From Pseudomonas saxonica (lineage in GTDB: Bacteria; Pseudomonadota; Gammaproteobacteria; Pseudomonadales; Pseudomonadaceae), in contig NZ_VFIO01000001.1 of the NCBI RefSeq assembly GCF_007858365.1, positions 806,001 through 870,000 on the forward strand: a stretch of DNA of 64,000 bases, written 5' to 3'. Made by a program: the position numbers and the translations under genes. The notes beneath the pieces were generated by a model, which saw only the letters and a list, made by a program, of their open reading frames with translations, was not told where the DNA came from and did not search any database. Below are positions 20,091 to 29,958 of the stretch, in pieces (within the stretch, counting starts at the first letter, position 1; every line of letters starts with the position of its first letter).

Positions 20091-20528
20091 ATGGTCGAAC
20101 ACGATTTCCGCTTCAGCCTGCTGAACCCGCAGCACACCCTGATTGAATGCCGCGCGTTGGCGCCAGGTCTGTATCAAGTCACCGGCAACGGGGGTTCGAT
20201 TCAATCTGGCGACGTGCTGATTGTGACGCTTAAAGGCAGCAAGGATTTGTCCATGCGCTTGAGTGTCGACAAAGTACGCCACCTGATCAACCCACGCGGT
20301 CAGTGGGTTGCCGTGACCAAAGGGCCGGCTTTCGGCGAATTGGCCATTCATCAGTGGCAGGTTAACTGCGACGCTTGCGCCAAAGAACTGAAGTTCGAGT
20401 TCGCAGTCGATGCAAAGCTGGGCGTCAAAGCGCAAAAGCCTGCGGCCAGTGCGCGAATCGCCGAATTGGGCTGGAGCACTGAAGGCAGCAAGCACCTGTG
20501 CCCACAATGCCAAAAGGCCGCGCAATGA
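20091..20528 (+). CDS. Conserved-type protein with four cysteines, unknown function
   Basis: 145 residues with no signal peptide, preceded by TGGAGGA. The first two thirds look beta-rich (LYQVTGNGGSIQSGDVLIVT). The last third has two CxxC pairs about 46 residues apart (NCDACAK and LCPQCQK), which could bind zinc. No family name is recognised. The last four bases overlap the next gene start (ATGA), so the two are translationally coupled. Confidence 0.75.
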   Translation: MVEHDFRFSLLNPQHTLIECRALAPGLYQVTGNGGSIQSGDVLIVTLKGSKDLSMRLSVDKVRHLINPRGQWVAVTKGPAFGELAIHQWQVNCDACAKELKFEFAVDAKLGVKAQKPAASARIAELGWSTEGSKHLCPQCQKAAQ

Positions 20529-20923
20529 AACATCTGATCCTGATGGCTGTGCTGGGCGCAAGCCTGGTGGGGTGTGCAGGTGACCCGGTGCAGCTGCAAC
20601 ACAACCACACCTACGTGGTGGAGTGGATTGGCGAACGGCCCTTGATTGACAACAGCCACCTGACCGTGACGTTTGACGAAGGCGGACGGGCCTATGGCAG
20701 CGGTGGCTGCAATCATTGGTTCGCGCCCTACACGCTGGACGGTGACAAGCTGTCCTTTGGCGGTGTGGGCAGCACGCGCAAGGCCTGCGCACCCGCGCTG
20801 ATGGAACAGGAGCATCGCTTTTTCGAAGCCCTGCAAACTGTTCAGCGCTGGGACATTTCGCCTATCGAGCAAGTGCGGTTCTGGCCGGCTGAAGGCAAGC
20901 CGTTGCGGCTATGGCCTGAATAA
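20525..20923 (+). CDS. META-domain (HslJ-like) lipoprotein
   Basis: 132 residues. The signal MKHLILMAVLGASLVGC ends in lipobox LVGC. The body has HLTVTFDEGGRAYGSGGCNH followed by a KLSFGGVGSTRKACAP-type segment, the pattern of the META/HslJ fold, in which GGCN and the later Cys are conserved. Periplasmic and of uncertain role; relatives are linked to heat and antibiotic stress. It overlaps the four-cysteine gene by 4 bases. A nine-codon longer frame exists but lacks a leader. Confidence 0.85.
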   Translation: MKHLILMAVLGASLVGCAGDPVQLQHNHTYVVEWIGERPLIDNSHLTVTFDEGGRAYGSGGCNHWFAPYTLDGDKLSFGGVGSTRKACAPALMEQEHRFFEALQTVQRWDISPIEQVRFWPAEGKPLRLWPE

Positions 20924-20929
20924 AGCCCC

Positions 20930-21170
20930 CCCTCACCCCAGCCCTCTCCCGGAGGGAGAGGGGGCTAAAGTCAAACGCAGATCTGTGCAACACCACCGTA
21001 CAAGCCCCCTCTCCCTTTGGGAGGGGGGGCTAAAGTCAAACGCAGGTCTGTGCAACACCACCGTTCAAGTCCCCTCTCCCTTTGGGAGAGAGGGCTAAGG
21101 TCAAACGCAGGTCTGTGCAACACCACCGTTCAAGTCCCCTCTCCCTTTGGGAGAGGGTTAGGGTGAGGGG
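20930..21170. repeat. REP array with three 65-bp tandem units
   Basis: A complete REP at 20930-20964 is followed by three copies, beginning at 20965, 21030 and 21095, of a 65-bp unit. Each unit consists of CTAAAGTCAAACGCAGGTCT, a short spacer containing GTGCAACACCACCGT, and half a REP (CCCCTCTCCCTTTGGGAG). The array ends with a REP in the opposite orientation (21136-21170). Units differ by only one to a few bases, so the expansion is recent. It sits between the convergent META lipoprotein and thioredoxin-like genes. Confidence 0.88.
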
Positions 21171-21186
21171 CTCTTGAGGCAGACTT

Positions 21187-21651
21187 TTACTGCCCCTTAA
21201 GCTCCTTGATCTTGGCCAACACCCCGGCCGCGGTCTGCTCACCCATCATTTGTGCGCGAACCTTGCCCTTCTCATCAATGATGTAAGTCACCGGCAACGC
21301 TTCACTGCGCGGCAAATCAAAGTGCTCCGCCGGATCCTGCGCCAGTACGGTGAAGTTAATGCCCATCGTCGCGCTGGCATCACTCAGCTCCTTGCCCTGC
21401 AAACCGTCGAAATTAACCCCGAACACACCCACAGATTGCCCCTGCAATTGCTGCTCAAGCTTATTCAGTTCCGGGATTTCAATGCGGCACGGCCCACACC
21501 ACTCGGCCCAGTAGTTGATCACCTTCCACTGTTTGTCCAAACGTTCAGAGGGGATCTTCTCGCCATGCTGATCGACCCCGTAATCATTGCCACAACCGGC
21601 TAGCAGTAAAGTAGCGGCGACAGCAACTACCACCATGACTCGCTTAAACAT
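21187..21651 (-). CDS. TlpA/thioredoxin-like lipoprotein
   Basis: 154 residues. The signal MFKRVMVVVAVAATLLLAGC has lipobox LAGC. The thioredoxin fold has the redox motif in NYWAEWCGPCRIEIPELN and a cis-Pro region LPVTYIIDEKGKVRA. Probably a membrane-anchored periplasmic disulfide reductase. The start at 21651 is chosen for its leader; an open frame extends 21 codons upstream. P. aeruginosa has a thioredoxin at the matching place (PA0953). Confidence 0.9.
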   Translation of the reverse strand: MFKRVMVVVAVAATLLLAGCGNDYGVDQHGEKIPSERLDKQWKVINYWAEWCGPCRIEIPELNKLEQQLQGQSVGVFGVNFDGLQGKELSDASATMGINFTVLAQDPAEHFDLPRSEALPVTYIIDEKGKVRAQMMGEQTAAGVLAKIKELKGQ

Positions 21652-21777
21652 CTGTTGATCCTTCTCAGTAAATTCGCTCAAAAAGCCAAGTGACAACGCT
21701 GAATAGCCGCGCACGGTTCAGGCAGACACCTCAGACGGGTAGAATAGCCGCCACCTTACGCAAGAAGCGACCCGCAC

Positions 21778-23140
<1,363 letters not shown>

Positions 23141-23157
<17 letters not shown>

Positions 23158-23812
23158 ATGCCAGCATCTGTGACAACTGGCACATCGGCCGACCGCTTTC
23201 GGCGTGCCACTGGTTGAAAGCATTCTGCACAATGGCCAAATCCCTCAAGCTGGTCGGCGCCTTGTCGACCAGCTTCTGGGCATTGAGCGCCGCGACCACG
23301 TCATAGCTCGGCACAAAGGTGTCTTTACCCACCATGCGCAAGAAGCGCGGTGCCGACAACCCACCGAGCTGATGCCCGTGCTTGCTCAGGTATTTCCACA
23401 ATCCCACAATGTCAGTGACTGGCCACTGCGCGATAAACGCGCCGAAGCTGCCGTGTTCATGGGCGATGTCCAGTACCATTTGCGCATTGCGTGGCACGCT
23501 CTTGAGCTTGCCCAGATGGCGGATAATCCGCGCATCCTGCATCAGTCGCTCAAGGTGCTCAGCGCCCATCAACACCACTTTTTCAGGATCAAAACCAAAG
23601 AAGACTTCTTCGAATACCGGCCACTTGGCATCAACTACGCTGTGCTTGAGCCCGGCTCGAAAAACGCGCAACGCCAAGGTCGACAAATATCGGTCGTCGG
23701 GAATCGCCCGTAATTGCGCGGGGGTTCGCGGTACGGGCAATTCGGCTTCCAGAGCGGCTACAGAACCAAAGCGGTTCAAACAGTATTCGTGCAGCCATGT
23801 GTAGTCGCGCAT
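23141..23812 (-). CDS. DNA-3-methyladenine glycosylase I family protein
   Basis: 223 residues. A Tag/HhH-type all-helical protein. FRAGLKHSVVDAKWPVFEEV resembles the Tag segment around the 3-methyladenine pocket; LMQDARIIRHLGKLKSV and GGLSAPRFLRMVGKDTFVPS follow. It is longer than E. coli Tag (187), and I do not see the four zinc-binding Cys/His of classical Tag, so substrate specificity is uncertain. It lies 16 bases downstream of ttcA, in the same direction. Confidence 0.8.
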
Positions 23813-23828
23813 GCCCTCTCCTCTTGAA

Positions 23829-24656
23829 TTACGACAGGTTCAGCAGATTGACGAAACGCGGCGTCGCCGTTTCATCCATTTTCAGGCTGGCAAAATCAAA
23901 CAGGCTACGGTCCGCCAACTGGGACGGGTTAACGTTCTGCAAGCTGCGGAAAATGCTCTCGGTACGGCCCGGCGTCTTGCGGTCCCACTCCTGCAGCATG
24001 TCCTTGACCACCTGACGCTGCAGGTTCTCCTGGGAACCGCACAGGTTGCAGGGAATGATCGGGAACTGCTGCAAGTCCGAATACGCCTGAATGTCTTTCT
24101 CGTTGCAGTACGCCAGCGGCCGGATCACTACATTGCGACCATCATCTGAGAGCAATTTGGGCGGCATGGCCTTAAGGCTGCCATTGAAGAACATATTGAG
24201 GAAAAAGGTCTCAACGATGTCATCTCGATGATGCCCCAGCGCCATCTTGGTCGCACCAATCTCGTCAGCAAAGGTATACAGGGTGCCACGACGCAGCCGT
24301 GAACACAGAGAGCAAGTGGTCTTGCCTTCCGGGATCAATTCCTTGACCACCGAATAGGTATCTTTTTCGACGATGTGATAGGCCACACCCAACGCCTTCA
24401 GGTAGGCGGGCAGTACGTCTTCTGGAAAGCCGGGCTGCTTTTGGTCCATGTTCACGGCGACAATTTCGAACGAGATTGGCGCAACCTTTTGCAGGTGCAG
24501 CAACACATCCAACAGCGTGTAACTGTCTTTGCCGCCCGACAGGCAGACCATCACCTTGTCGCCGTCTTCGATCATGTTGAAGTCAGCCACCGCCTCACCG
24601 GTCAATCGACGCAGGCGTTTCTGGAGTTTGATTTGAGAGACCGAAAGACTGCCCAT
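23829..24656 (-). CDS. ttcA: tRNA 2-thiocytidine(32) synthetase
   Basis: 275 residues. Iron-sulfur, ATP-dependent enzyme that thiolates C32 of certain tRNAs. The PP-loop is in [15 protein letters not shown]; the Cys pairs are in [11 protein letters not shown] and [16 protein letters not shown], as in TtcA. Length is close to the family norm. It is followed by the glycosylase gene and is divergent from the Yip1 gene. Confidence 0.96.
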   Translation of the reverse strand: MGSLSVSQIKLQKRLRRLTGEAVADFNMIEDGDKVMVCLSGGKDSYTLLDVLLHLQKVAPISFEIVAVNMDQKQPGFPEDVLPAYLKALGVAYHIVEKDTYSVVKELIPEGKTTCSLCSRLRRGTLYTFADEIGATKMALGHHRDDIVETFFLNMFFNGSLKAMPPKLLSDDGRNVVIRPLAYCNEKDIQAYSDLQQFPIIPCNLCGSQENLQRQVVKDMLQEWDRKTPGRTESIFRSLQNVNPSQLADRSLFDFASLKMDETATPRFVNLLNLS

Positions 24657-24899
24657 AGCGCTTCAATTCCGCGAGTTAAGACCAAAAGCCGGTGATTTTA
24701 CCCAAAAATGCCCGATGCACGAAGCCCCGCTCGTTACCTCTAAAGAGGGCAACGCGATTAAGCCTGTATCTGACAGTACAAGATGCTCTTAAGGGTCAGC
24801 ATTATTGAGTACCACCTTTCCTATACTGCGAATGAGACTGCAAAACCCACTGATATACGCGCCCTATTGGGGGGTGCGTCTTATGCAGGAGTGACCGTC

Positions 24900-25502
24900 A
24901 TGCTCAATCACGTTGTGGGATTGTTTACCCACCCCGATCAGGAGTGGCGACAAATACGCGGCGATGCGCAAGAAAGCATTGGCCATCTGTACCTCACACA
25001 CACCCTGATTCTGGCGGCCATTCCAGCCATATCTGCTTTTATTGGCACGACCCAGGTGGGCTGGGTCATCGCCAATAACGGCCCCGTCATGTTAACGGTC
25101 GAGAGTGCACTGTGGATGACGTTGATGTCATACCTGTCGATGCTCGCAGGCGTAGGGGTCATGGCCGCTTTTATTCATTGGATGGCCCGCACCTACGATG
25201 CACTACCGAGCATGGCGCGCTGTGTTGCGTTCGCGACGTACACCGCAACCCCTTTATTTATAGGCGGTCTGGCTGCGCTCTATCCCCATCTATGGTTTGG
25301 CATGCTCGTGGGTATCGCTGCAATTTGCTACACCGTGTATTTGCTCTACATAGGGATGCCGACGTTTATGAACATTGACCCTGACGAGGGGTTTTTATTT
25401 TCAAGTTCAGTGCTGGCGGTGGGCTTGGTGGTGCTGGTGTCGATTCTGGCATTCACTGTCATTGTCTGGGGAATGGGTGTTGGGCCGGAGTACACCAACT
25501 GA
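24900..25502 (+). CDS. Yip1 family inner-membrane protein
   Basis: 200 residues. The start at 24900 (MLNHVVGLFTHPDQEWRQIR) has the typical Yip1 N-terminal FxxPxxxWxxI pattern. An upstream frame of 39 codons is less likely. Five membrane segments can be seen (about residues 30-55, 70-95, 105-130, 133-155, 170-195). The family is widely distributed and of unknown function in bacteria. Confidence 0.82.
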   Translation: MLNHVVGLFTHPDQEWRQIRGDAQESIGHLYLTHTLILAAIPAISAFIGTTQVGWVIANNGPVMLTVESALWMTLMSYLSMLAGVGVMAAFIHWMARTYDALPSMARCVAFATYTATPLFIGGLAALYPHLWFGMLVGIAAICYTVYLLYIGMPTFMNIDPDEGFLFSSSVLAVGLVVLVSILAFTVIVWGMGVGPEYTN

Positions 25503-25575
25503 CCACTCGGCACTTCACAGGTTCGGAAACCTTGCGGCTTGCGGCATAATTACCGCCTCTGGAGAACCGAACCGC

Positions 25576-26070
25576 ATGCCCGAGTTGCTCAATACACGTG
25601 TCGAAGACTGTTTCAAACAGGCCGAAGTGTTTTTCAAACGTCCTTTCAAACGCCCGGTGGTCAGTTTCAAACTGCGCGGACAAAAAGCCGGCGTCGCCCA
25701 TTTGCATGAAAACCTGCTGCGTTTCAATCCGCAGCTGTACCGCGAAAACAGCGAGGACTTCCTCAAGCAAACGGTGGCCCATGAGGTCGCCCACTTGATC
25801 GCTCACCAACTATTTGGTGACCGAATCAGCGCCCACGGTGAGGAGTGGCAGCTGATCATGCGGGGCGTGTACGAACTGCCGCCCAACCGTTGCCATACAT
25901 ACGCCATCAAGCGGCGCACGGCGACGCGCTATATCTATCGGTGCCCTTGCCCGGACAGCGACTTCGCGTTTTCTGCCCAGCGCCACGGCCTGGTCAAGCA
26001 AGGCCGTGGGTACTTGTGCCGACGGTGTCGCAACACGTTGGTATTCAGCGGCGAAACCCGGGTCGAATAA
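25576..26070 (+). CDS. SprT-like zinc metalloprotease family protein
   Basis: 164 residues. It has the zinc motif in TVAHEVAHLIAHQLFGDR, with a third ligand likely in SAHGEEW, and a C-terminal zinc ribbon (YRCPCPDSD and YLCRRCRNTLVF). This is the layout of E. coli SprT. Start at 25576 because MPELLNTRVEDCF matches the family start; the open frame extends 67 codons further back into the Yip1 gene. It ends just before a terminator shared with dctA. Confidence 0.9.
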   Translation: MPELLNTRVEDCFKQAEVFFKRPFKRPVVSFKLRGQKAGVAHLHENLLRFNPQLYRENSEDFLKQTVAHEVAHLIAHQLFGDRISAHGEEWQLIMRGVYELPPNRCHTYAIKRRTATRYIYRCPCPDSDFAFSAQRHGLVKQGRGYLCRRCRNTLVFSGETRVE

Positions 26071-26081
26071 ACAGCAAAAAA

Positions 26082-26103
26082 AAACCCATCCGAAGATGGG
26101 TTT
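26082..26103. terminator. Bidirectional terminator between sprT-like gene and dctA
   Basis: Stem AAACCCATC / GATGGGTTT with a CGAA loop, with A and T runs on the two sides. It serves both convergent genes. Confidence 0.93.
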
Positions 26104-26119
26104 TTTTAAAGGGCCAAAC

Positions 26120-27454
26120 TTACTTCAGCAACGACGGTGCCGGACCTTCCGGTACACCCAGATCGTCAGTCGGGCGCATATCAGTCAGCGGGCTACCGCC
26201 GCTGGCCAACTCTACTTGCAATTTGTCTTCGTCCAGCTCGTTCACCCACTTGGCAACCACCAGCGTGGCCACCGCGTTACCGATCAGGTTGGTCAGGGCA
26301 CGTGCTTCGGACATAAAGCGGTCGATACCCAGAATCAGCGCCAGGCCGGCAACCGGCAAGTGGCCGACCGCCGACAGGGTGGCTGCCAATACGATAAAGC
26401 CGCTACCGGTCACGCCTGCAGCCCCTTTGGACGACAGCAACAGCACCAGCAAGAGCGTGATCTGATGCGTAATGTCCATGTGCGTGTCAGTCGCTTGGGC
26501 GATAAACACAGCCGCCATGGTCAGGTAGATCGAGGTACCGTCGAGGTTGAACGAGTAGCCGGTTGGAATCACCAGACCCACGACCGACTTCTTCGCACCC
26601 AGACGCTCCATCTTTACCAGCATGCGAGGCAATGCCGATTCCGACGAGGAGGTGCCCAGCACGATCAACAGCTCTTCACGGATATAACGAATCAGCTTGA
26701 TCACGCTGAAACCGTGCGCGCGGGCAATGCTGCCCAGAACCAGCAGCACGAACAGCACACATGTGATGTAGAAGCAGATCATCAACTGGCCCAACTGCAC
26801 CAGCGAACCGACGCCGTAAGCGCCAATGGTGAAAGCCATGGCGCCCAACGCGCCGAGAGGTGCCAGCTTCATGATCATGTTGATGATGTTGAACATCACA
26901 TGGGCAAAACGATCAATGAAGTCCAGCACCGGCTTGCCGTAGGCACCCAGGCGATGCAGGGCAAAGCCGAACATGACCGAGAACATCAGCACTTGCAGGA
27001 TGTCACCGTTGGCAAACGCGCCCACGATGGTCGACGGAATGACGTTGAGGATAAAGCCGACAATGCTTTGATCAGCACCGGCGGTGACGTAGCCAGCAAT
27101 CTTGGTCGCGTCCAGCGTAGACACATCGATGTGCATGCCAGCGCCCGGTTGAACCACGTTTACAACCACCAGACCGATCAGCAGCGCAATGGTCGATACC
27201 ACTTCAAAGTAGAGCAAGGCATAACCGCCGGTCTTGCCGACCGATTTCATGCTCTGCATACCAGCGATGCCACTCACCACCGTACAGAAAATGATGGGTG
27301 CGATGACCATCTTGATCAACTTGATGAAGCCATCACCCAAGGGTTTGAGTGCTACGCCGGTTTCCGGGTAGAAATGACCGAGCAAGATGCCAATAGCGAT
27401 AGCTACGATCACTTGCACATACAGGGATTTGTACAGTGGCTGACGAGTCGTCAT
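26120..27454 (-). CDS. dctA: C4-dicarboxylate:cation symporter DctA
   Basis: 444 residues. Inner-membrane uptake of succinate, fumarate and malate (DAACS family). ATG 27454 follows TTGAGGAA and gives [20 protein letters not shown]. Eight membrane segments are expected. The re-entrant loop motif region [38 protein letters not shown] and [18 protein letters not shown] are all typical. About 130 bp upstream is a sigma-54 promoter, with two operator-like palindromes further up. Confidence 0.97.
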   Translation of the reverse strand: MTTRQPLYKSLYVQVIVAIAIGILLGHFYPETGVALKPLGDGFIKLIKMVIAPIIFCTVVSGIAGMQSMKSVGKTGGYALLYFEVVSTIALLIGLVVVNVVQPGAGMHIDVSTLDATKIAGYVTAGADQSIVGFILNVIPSTIVGAFANGDILQVLMFSVMFGFALHRLGAYGKPVLDFIDRFAHVMFNIINMIMKLAPLGALGAMAFTIGAYGVGSLVQLGQLMICFYITCVLFVLLVLGSIARAHGFSVIKLIRYIREELLIVLGTSSSESALPRMLVKMERLGAKKSVVGLVIPTGYSFNLDGTSIYLTMAAVFIAQATDTHMDITHQITLLLVLLLSSKGAAGVTGSGFIVLAATLSAVGHLPVAGLALILGIDRFMSEARALTNLIGNAVATLVVAKWVNELDEDKLQVELASGGSPLTDMRPTDDLGVPEGPAPSLLK

Positions 27455-27586
27455 TGCAAAGTTCCTCAAGTGCATCACTCAATCATCATTCCATCTGAGA
27501 CTGGCGACGCCTAAAGCGCGAACCCTCCTGTACTTGGAGGGATTTGTTGTGTGGAGCTGCTCTAACGGCAGAACTCTTACGCTTGT

Positions 27587-27602
27587 TGCAAGCGGCGGGC
27601 CA
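27587..27602 (-). promoter_or_regulatory. Sigma-54 (-24/-12) promoter of dctA
   Basis: On the minus strand it reads TGGCCCGCCGCTTGCA. GG and GC are separated by exactly 10 bases, with one difference from the TGGCAC-N5-TTGCA consensus. A start site near 27576 would give a leader of about 120 nt. DctA is known to depend on RpoN in pseudomonads and rhizobia. Confidence 0.8.
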
Positions 27603-27667
27603 AGATGGAAAAAGGGCTGATACTGCTACTCCTGCAGGGAAAATCTACAAGACGCAGGAATTGAGCT

Positions 27668-27681
27668 GGCGGATTTCCGCC
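27668..27681. promoter_or_regulatory. Enhancer palindrome proximal to dctA
   Basis: GGCGGATTTCCGCC: six-base perfect arms around a 2-bp centre, about 66 bp upstream of the -24 element. The same inverted repeat occurs at 27709, 34116 and 34148. Inferred to bind a sigma-54 activator. Confidence 0.7.
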
Positions 27682-27708
27682 CTTTGAGCGCTTAAGAAAG
27701 CGTGAGAT

Positions 27709-27722
27709 GGCGGATTTCCGCC
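27709..27722. promoter_or_regulatory. Enhancer palindrome distal to dctA
   Basis: A second identical GGCGGATTTCCGCC, 41 bp from the first (about four helical turns). The whole 27455-27794 gap of 340 bp between phoQ and dctA consists of the dctA leader, the sigma-54 promoter and these two sites. No gene is seen in it. Confidence 0.7.
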
Positions 27723-27794
27723 TTGGCAGGGTGTCCTCGTAGTCGCTGACCAGGAGCAACTACGGGTGTTGGAATTTAAGAAGAGTGGGCAGAA

Positions 27795-29144
27795 TCAGTT
27801 CGCAGCGGGGAAATGAATCCGAAACGCTGCCCCGCCCAGTGTTGAGTCATCCAGGGTCAGCTGTGCGTCGTAGCTTTCGATAATGTCTTTAACCACGGCC
27901 AGGCCAATACCCTGCCCTGCGTGCTGGCGATCCAGACGTTCGCCGCGCTGAAGAATACGCGCCCGCTGATCCGGTGGTACGCCCGGGCCGTCGTCTTCCA
28001 CGCAGATTTCAACACCATGGGCATTTTGATGCAGGCTGATGCGCACTTGGCAAAGACACAGGCGATAGGCGTTTTCCAGCAAGTTACCCAACAGTTCCAG
28101 CAGAGCATTCTGCTCGATGGGCACGTGACTCAATTCCGGTATGTCGTAACTGACTTTGACTTGTTTGTCGCGATACACCTTCTCCAGCGTATCGCACAGG
28201 CTTTTTACCACCGGCAGCAGCTCGACTTGATGGCGCACTAAACCGCTTTTACGCAAACTGGCCCGTTGCAGTTGGTAGCTGATTTGCTGGTTCATGCGTT
28301 CAATCTGGGTTTGCAGCACCCACGCCTGATCACGATCTCGCGGCCGCTGGGCCATGCTTTCGCTGACCCCTTGCAAGACGGCCAACGGGGTTTTCAAGCT
28401 GTGGGCCAAATCATCCAGTGAGTCTCTGTACCGCGCACGCTGTTCACGTTCGCTTTGCAACAAGCGGTTCAGGGAGCCGGTAAGTCTTAATAACTCACGA
28501 GGATGCTGCTCACTGAGACTTTCGCGCTCACCGCTTTCTATCTGGTCCAGCTCCTGACTCAAGCGTCGCAAGGCACGTAACCCCCAGGTCAAACCAATCC
28601 ACAATAGCGCCAGCAAAACAATCAAGGCTGCTCCAAACCCCAGATACAGGTTTTCGCGCAGCCCGGCCAACGTCATGTTGTATTCGCGCATCGGTTGCAG
28701 CGCTACAAAGCTGAAGGCAGCGCTTTTGCCGCCCAGCAGCTTGACCTCCACGTCATAGACGAAAAATTCTTCACCGTTGTCTTCGCGAATGCTCGCAAAC
28801 TCATTACCGCGCCCGTCGTAACGCGGTGTGTAGTTAATGTTTTCTTCCTGGGTAGCCCGTGAGCGCCACACCAGATGGCCTTCACGGTCGTAGATGTAGC
28901 CGAGCAGGCGACTGTCCGGCAGGTTGAACTGCTCATCCGGGAGCAACGCCGGCATTTTCAATTGGTTTTTTTCGACCCGTGCCGCCGAGATCAAAGTGGT
29001 CACGTCCGATGCCAGTCGCTGCTCGATAGCATCTTTGAGTGCGAGACTGAACGCCCCTTGCATGGCCGGTAACAAAGCCAACATAAACAGCACCGCCAGC
29101 AACGTGGCCGCCAGCATCAGTCGAACGCGAAGCGAACGAATCAT
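27795..29144 (-). CDS. phoQ: Sensor histidine kinase PhoQ
   Basis: 449 residues. Inner-membrane sensor for low Mg2+ and cationic peptides. Two membrane segments (LMLAATLLAVLFMLALLPAM and GFGAALIVLLALLWIGLTWG) flank an acidic periplasmic domain (YIYDREGHLVWRS, EDNGEEFFVYDVEV). The HisKA box has His near residue 248 (DDLAHSLKTPLAVLQG), and the ATPase has LLENAYRLCLCQ and GQGIGLAVVKDI. Its start overlaps the phoP stop by 4 bases. Confidence 0.95.
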   Translation of the reverse strand: MIRSLRVRLMLAATLLAVLFMLALLPAMQGAFSLALKDAIEQRLASDVTTLISAARVEKNQLKMPALLPDEQFNLPDSRLLGYIYDREGHLVWRSRATQEENINYTPRYDGRGNEFASIREDNGEEFFVYDVEVKLLGGKSAAFSFVALQPMREYNMTLAGLRENLYLGFGAALIVLLALLWIGLTWGLRALRRLSQELDQIESGERESLSEQHPRELLRLTGSLNRLLQSEREQRARYRDSLDDLAHSLKTPLAVLQGVSESMAQRPRDRDQAWVLQTQIERMNQQISYQLQRASLRKSGLVRHQVELLPVVKSLCDTLEKVYRDKQVKVSYDIPELSHVPIEQNALLELLGNLLENAYRLCLCQVRISLHQNAHGVEICVEDDGPGVPPDQRARILQRGERLDRQHAGQGIGLAVVKDIIESYDAQLTLDDSTLGGAAFRIHFPAAN

Positions 29145-29818
29145 CGGCAGCGCTCAGTGAACAAGTACCCCAACCCCCGCACGGTATCGATTGGCTTAAA
29201 GCCGTTTGCCCCCTCAAGCTTGCGTCGCAGGCGCCCGACCAGCACCTCGATCACATTCGGATCACGCTCCTCGTCATCCGGGTAGAGCTGTTCCATCAGT
29301 CGGTCCTTGGCCACCACCTGTTGGTGATGACGCATCAGGTATTCGAGAATTCTGTACTCATAGGCCGTCAGCGCCAACGGCTCACCTTCCAGTACCGCTT
29401 GTTTGCGATTGATATCCAGCACCAGTTCGCCAGCCACAATGGTCGATTGTGTGAAGCCGCTGGAACGTCGTAACAAGGCATTGAGCCGTGCTTCAAGTTC
29501 TTCAAATTGAAACGGCTTGACCACATAATCGTCGGCGCCAGCAGCCAGCCCCTCCACCTTGTCTTGCCAGTTGCCACGGGCCGTGAGAATCAGGATCGGA
29601 AAGGTCTTGCCCCGGGCACGCAGTTGGCGAATCAGGTCAAGCCCGCCCATACCGGGCAAGCCGAGGTCAATCATGGCCAGGTCATGATTGAACTGCTCAC
29701 TCTGGTACAACGCCTCCTCGGCATTGGCCACCGATTCCACGACATGACCTCGTTCGCTGAGTCGGGTTTGCAAGTGATGGCGCAGCAGCGCCTCGTCTTC
29801 AACCACCAACAATTTCAT
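29141..29818 (-). CDS. phoP: Response regulator PhoP
   Basis: 225 residues, the usual length. The receiver starts MKLLVVEDEALLRHHLQTRL, with phospho-acceptor Asp 51 in LAMIDLGLPGMGG and Lys in DYVVKPFQFEE. The OmpR-type winged helix has LTAYEYRILEYLM and DTVRGLGYLFTE. The start at 29818 is fixed by the receiver; an open frame runs 33 codons further up through the promoter. In P. aeruginosa oprH is the first gene of this operon and is missing here. A PhoP-box-like repeat lies upstream. Confidence 0.96.
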   Translation of the reverse strand: MKLLVVEDEALLRHHLQTRLSERGHVVESVANAEEALYQSEQFNHDLAMIDLGLPGMGGLDLIRQLRARGKTFPILILTARGNWQDKVEGLAAGADDYVVKPFQFEELEARLNALLRRSSGFTQSTIVAGELVLDINRKQAVLEGEPLALTAYEYRILEYLMRHHQQVVAKDRLMEQLYPDDEERDPNVIEVLVGRLRRKLEGANGFKPIDTVRGLGYLFTERCR

Positions 29819-29895
29819 CGCGCTCTCCCAAGCCAAATCCGAGTCCCTTAAGGCCTCATCACCCATTGCACAGGGCCACCATACGGGGTTGGCCC

Positions 29896-29912
29896 TGAAC
29901 AGACTCTGAACA
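29896..29912 (-). promoter_or_regulatory. PhoP-box-like direct repeat upstream of phoP
   Basis: On the minus strand TGTTCA-GAGTC-TGTTCA, two identical hexamers with a 5-base spacer. It is followed 12 bases later by a possible -10 (TATGGT, minus-strand 29883-29878). The hexamer-N5-hexamer form and the 12-base distance match known PhoP-activated promoters, so autoregulation is inferred. Confidence 0.6.
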
Positions 29913-29958
29913 TGCACAGGTCATCTTAGGCTACCCAGGCTGATCAAGACCCGGCAAA

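Noticed and set aside
20965..21170. Could the 65-bp tandem units be a CRISPR array
   Set aside because: Repeats and spacers are all nearly identical, there is no variable spacer, no cas gene is present, and the units contain REP sequence.
26006..27514. A 502-codon open frame antisense to dctA
   Set aside because: Low-complexity Gln/His/Asp-rich translation typical of antisense frames in GC-rich genes. The sense gene is unambiguous.
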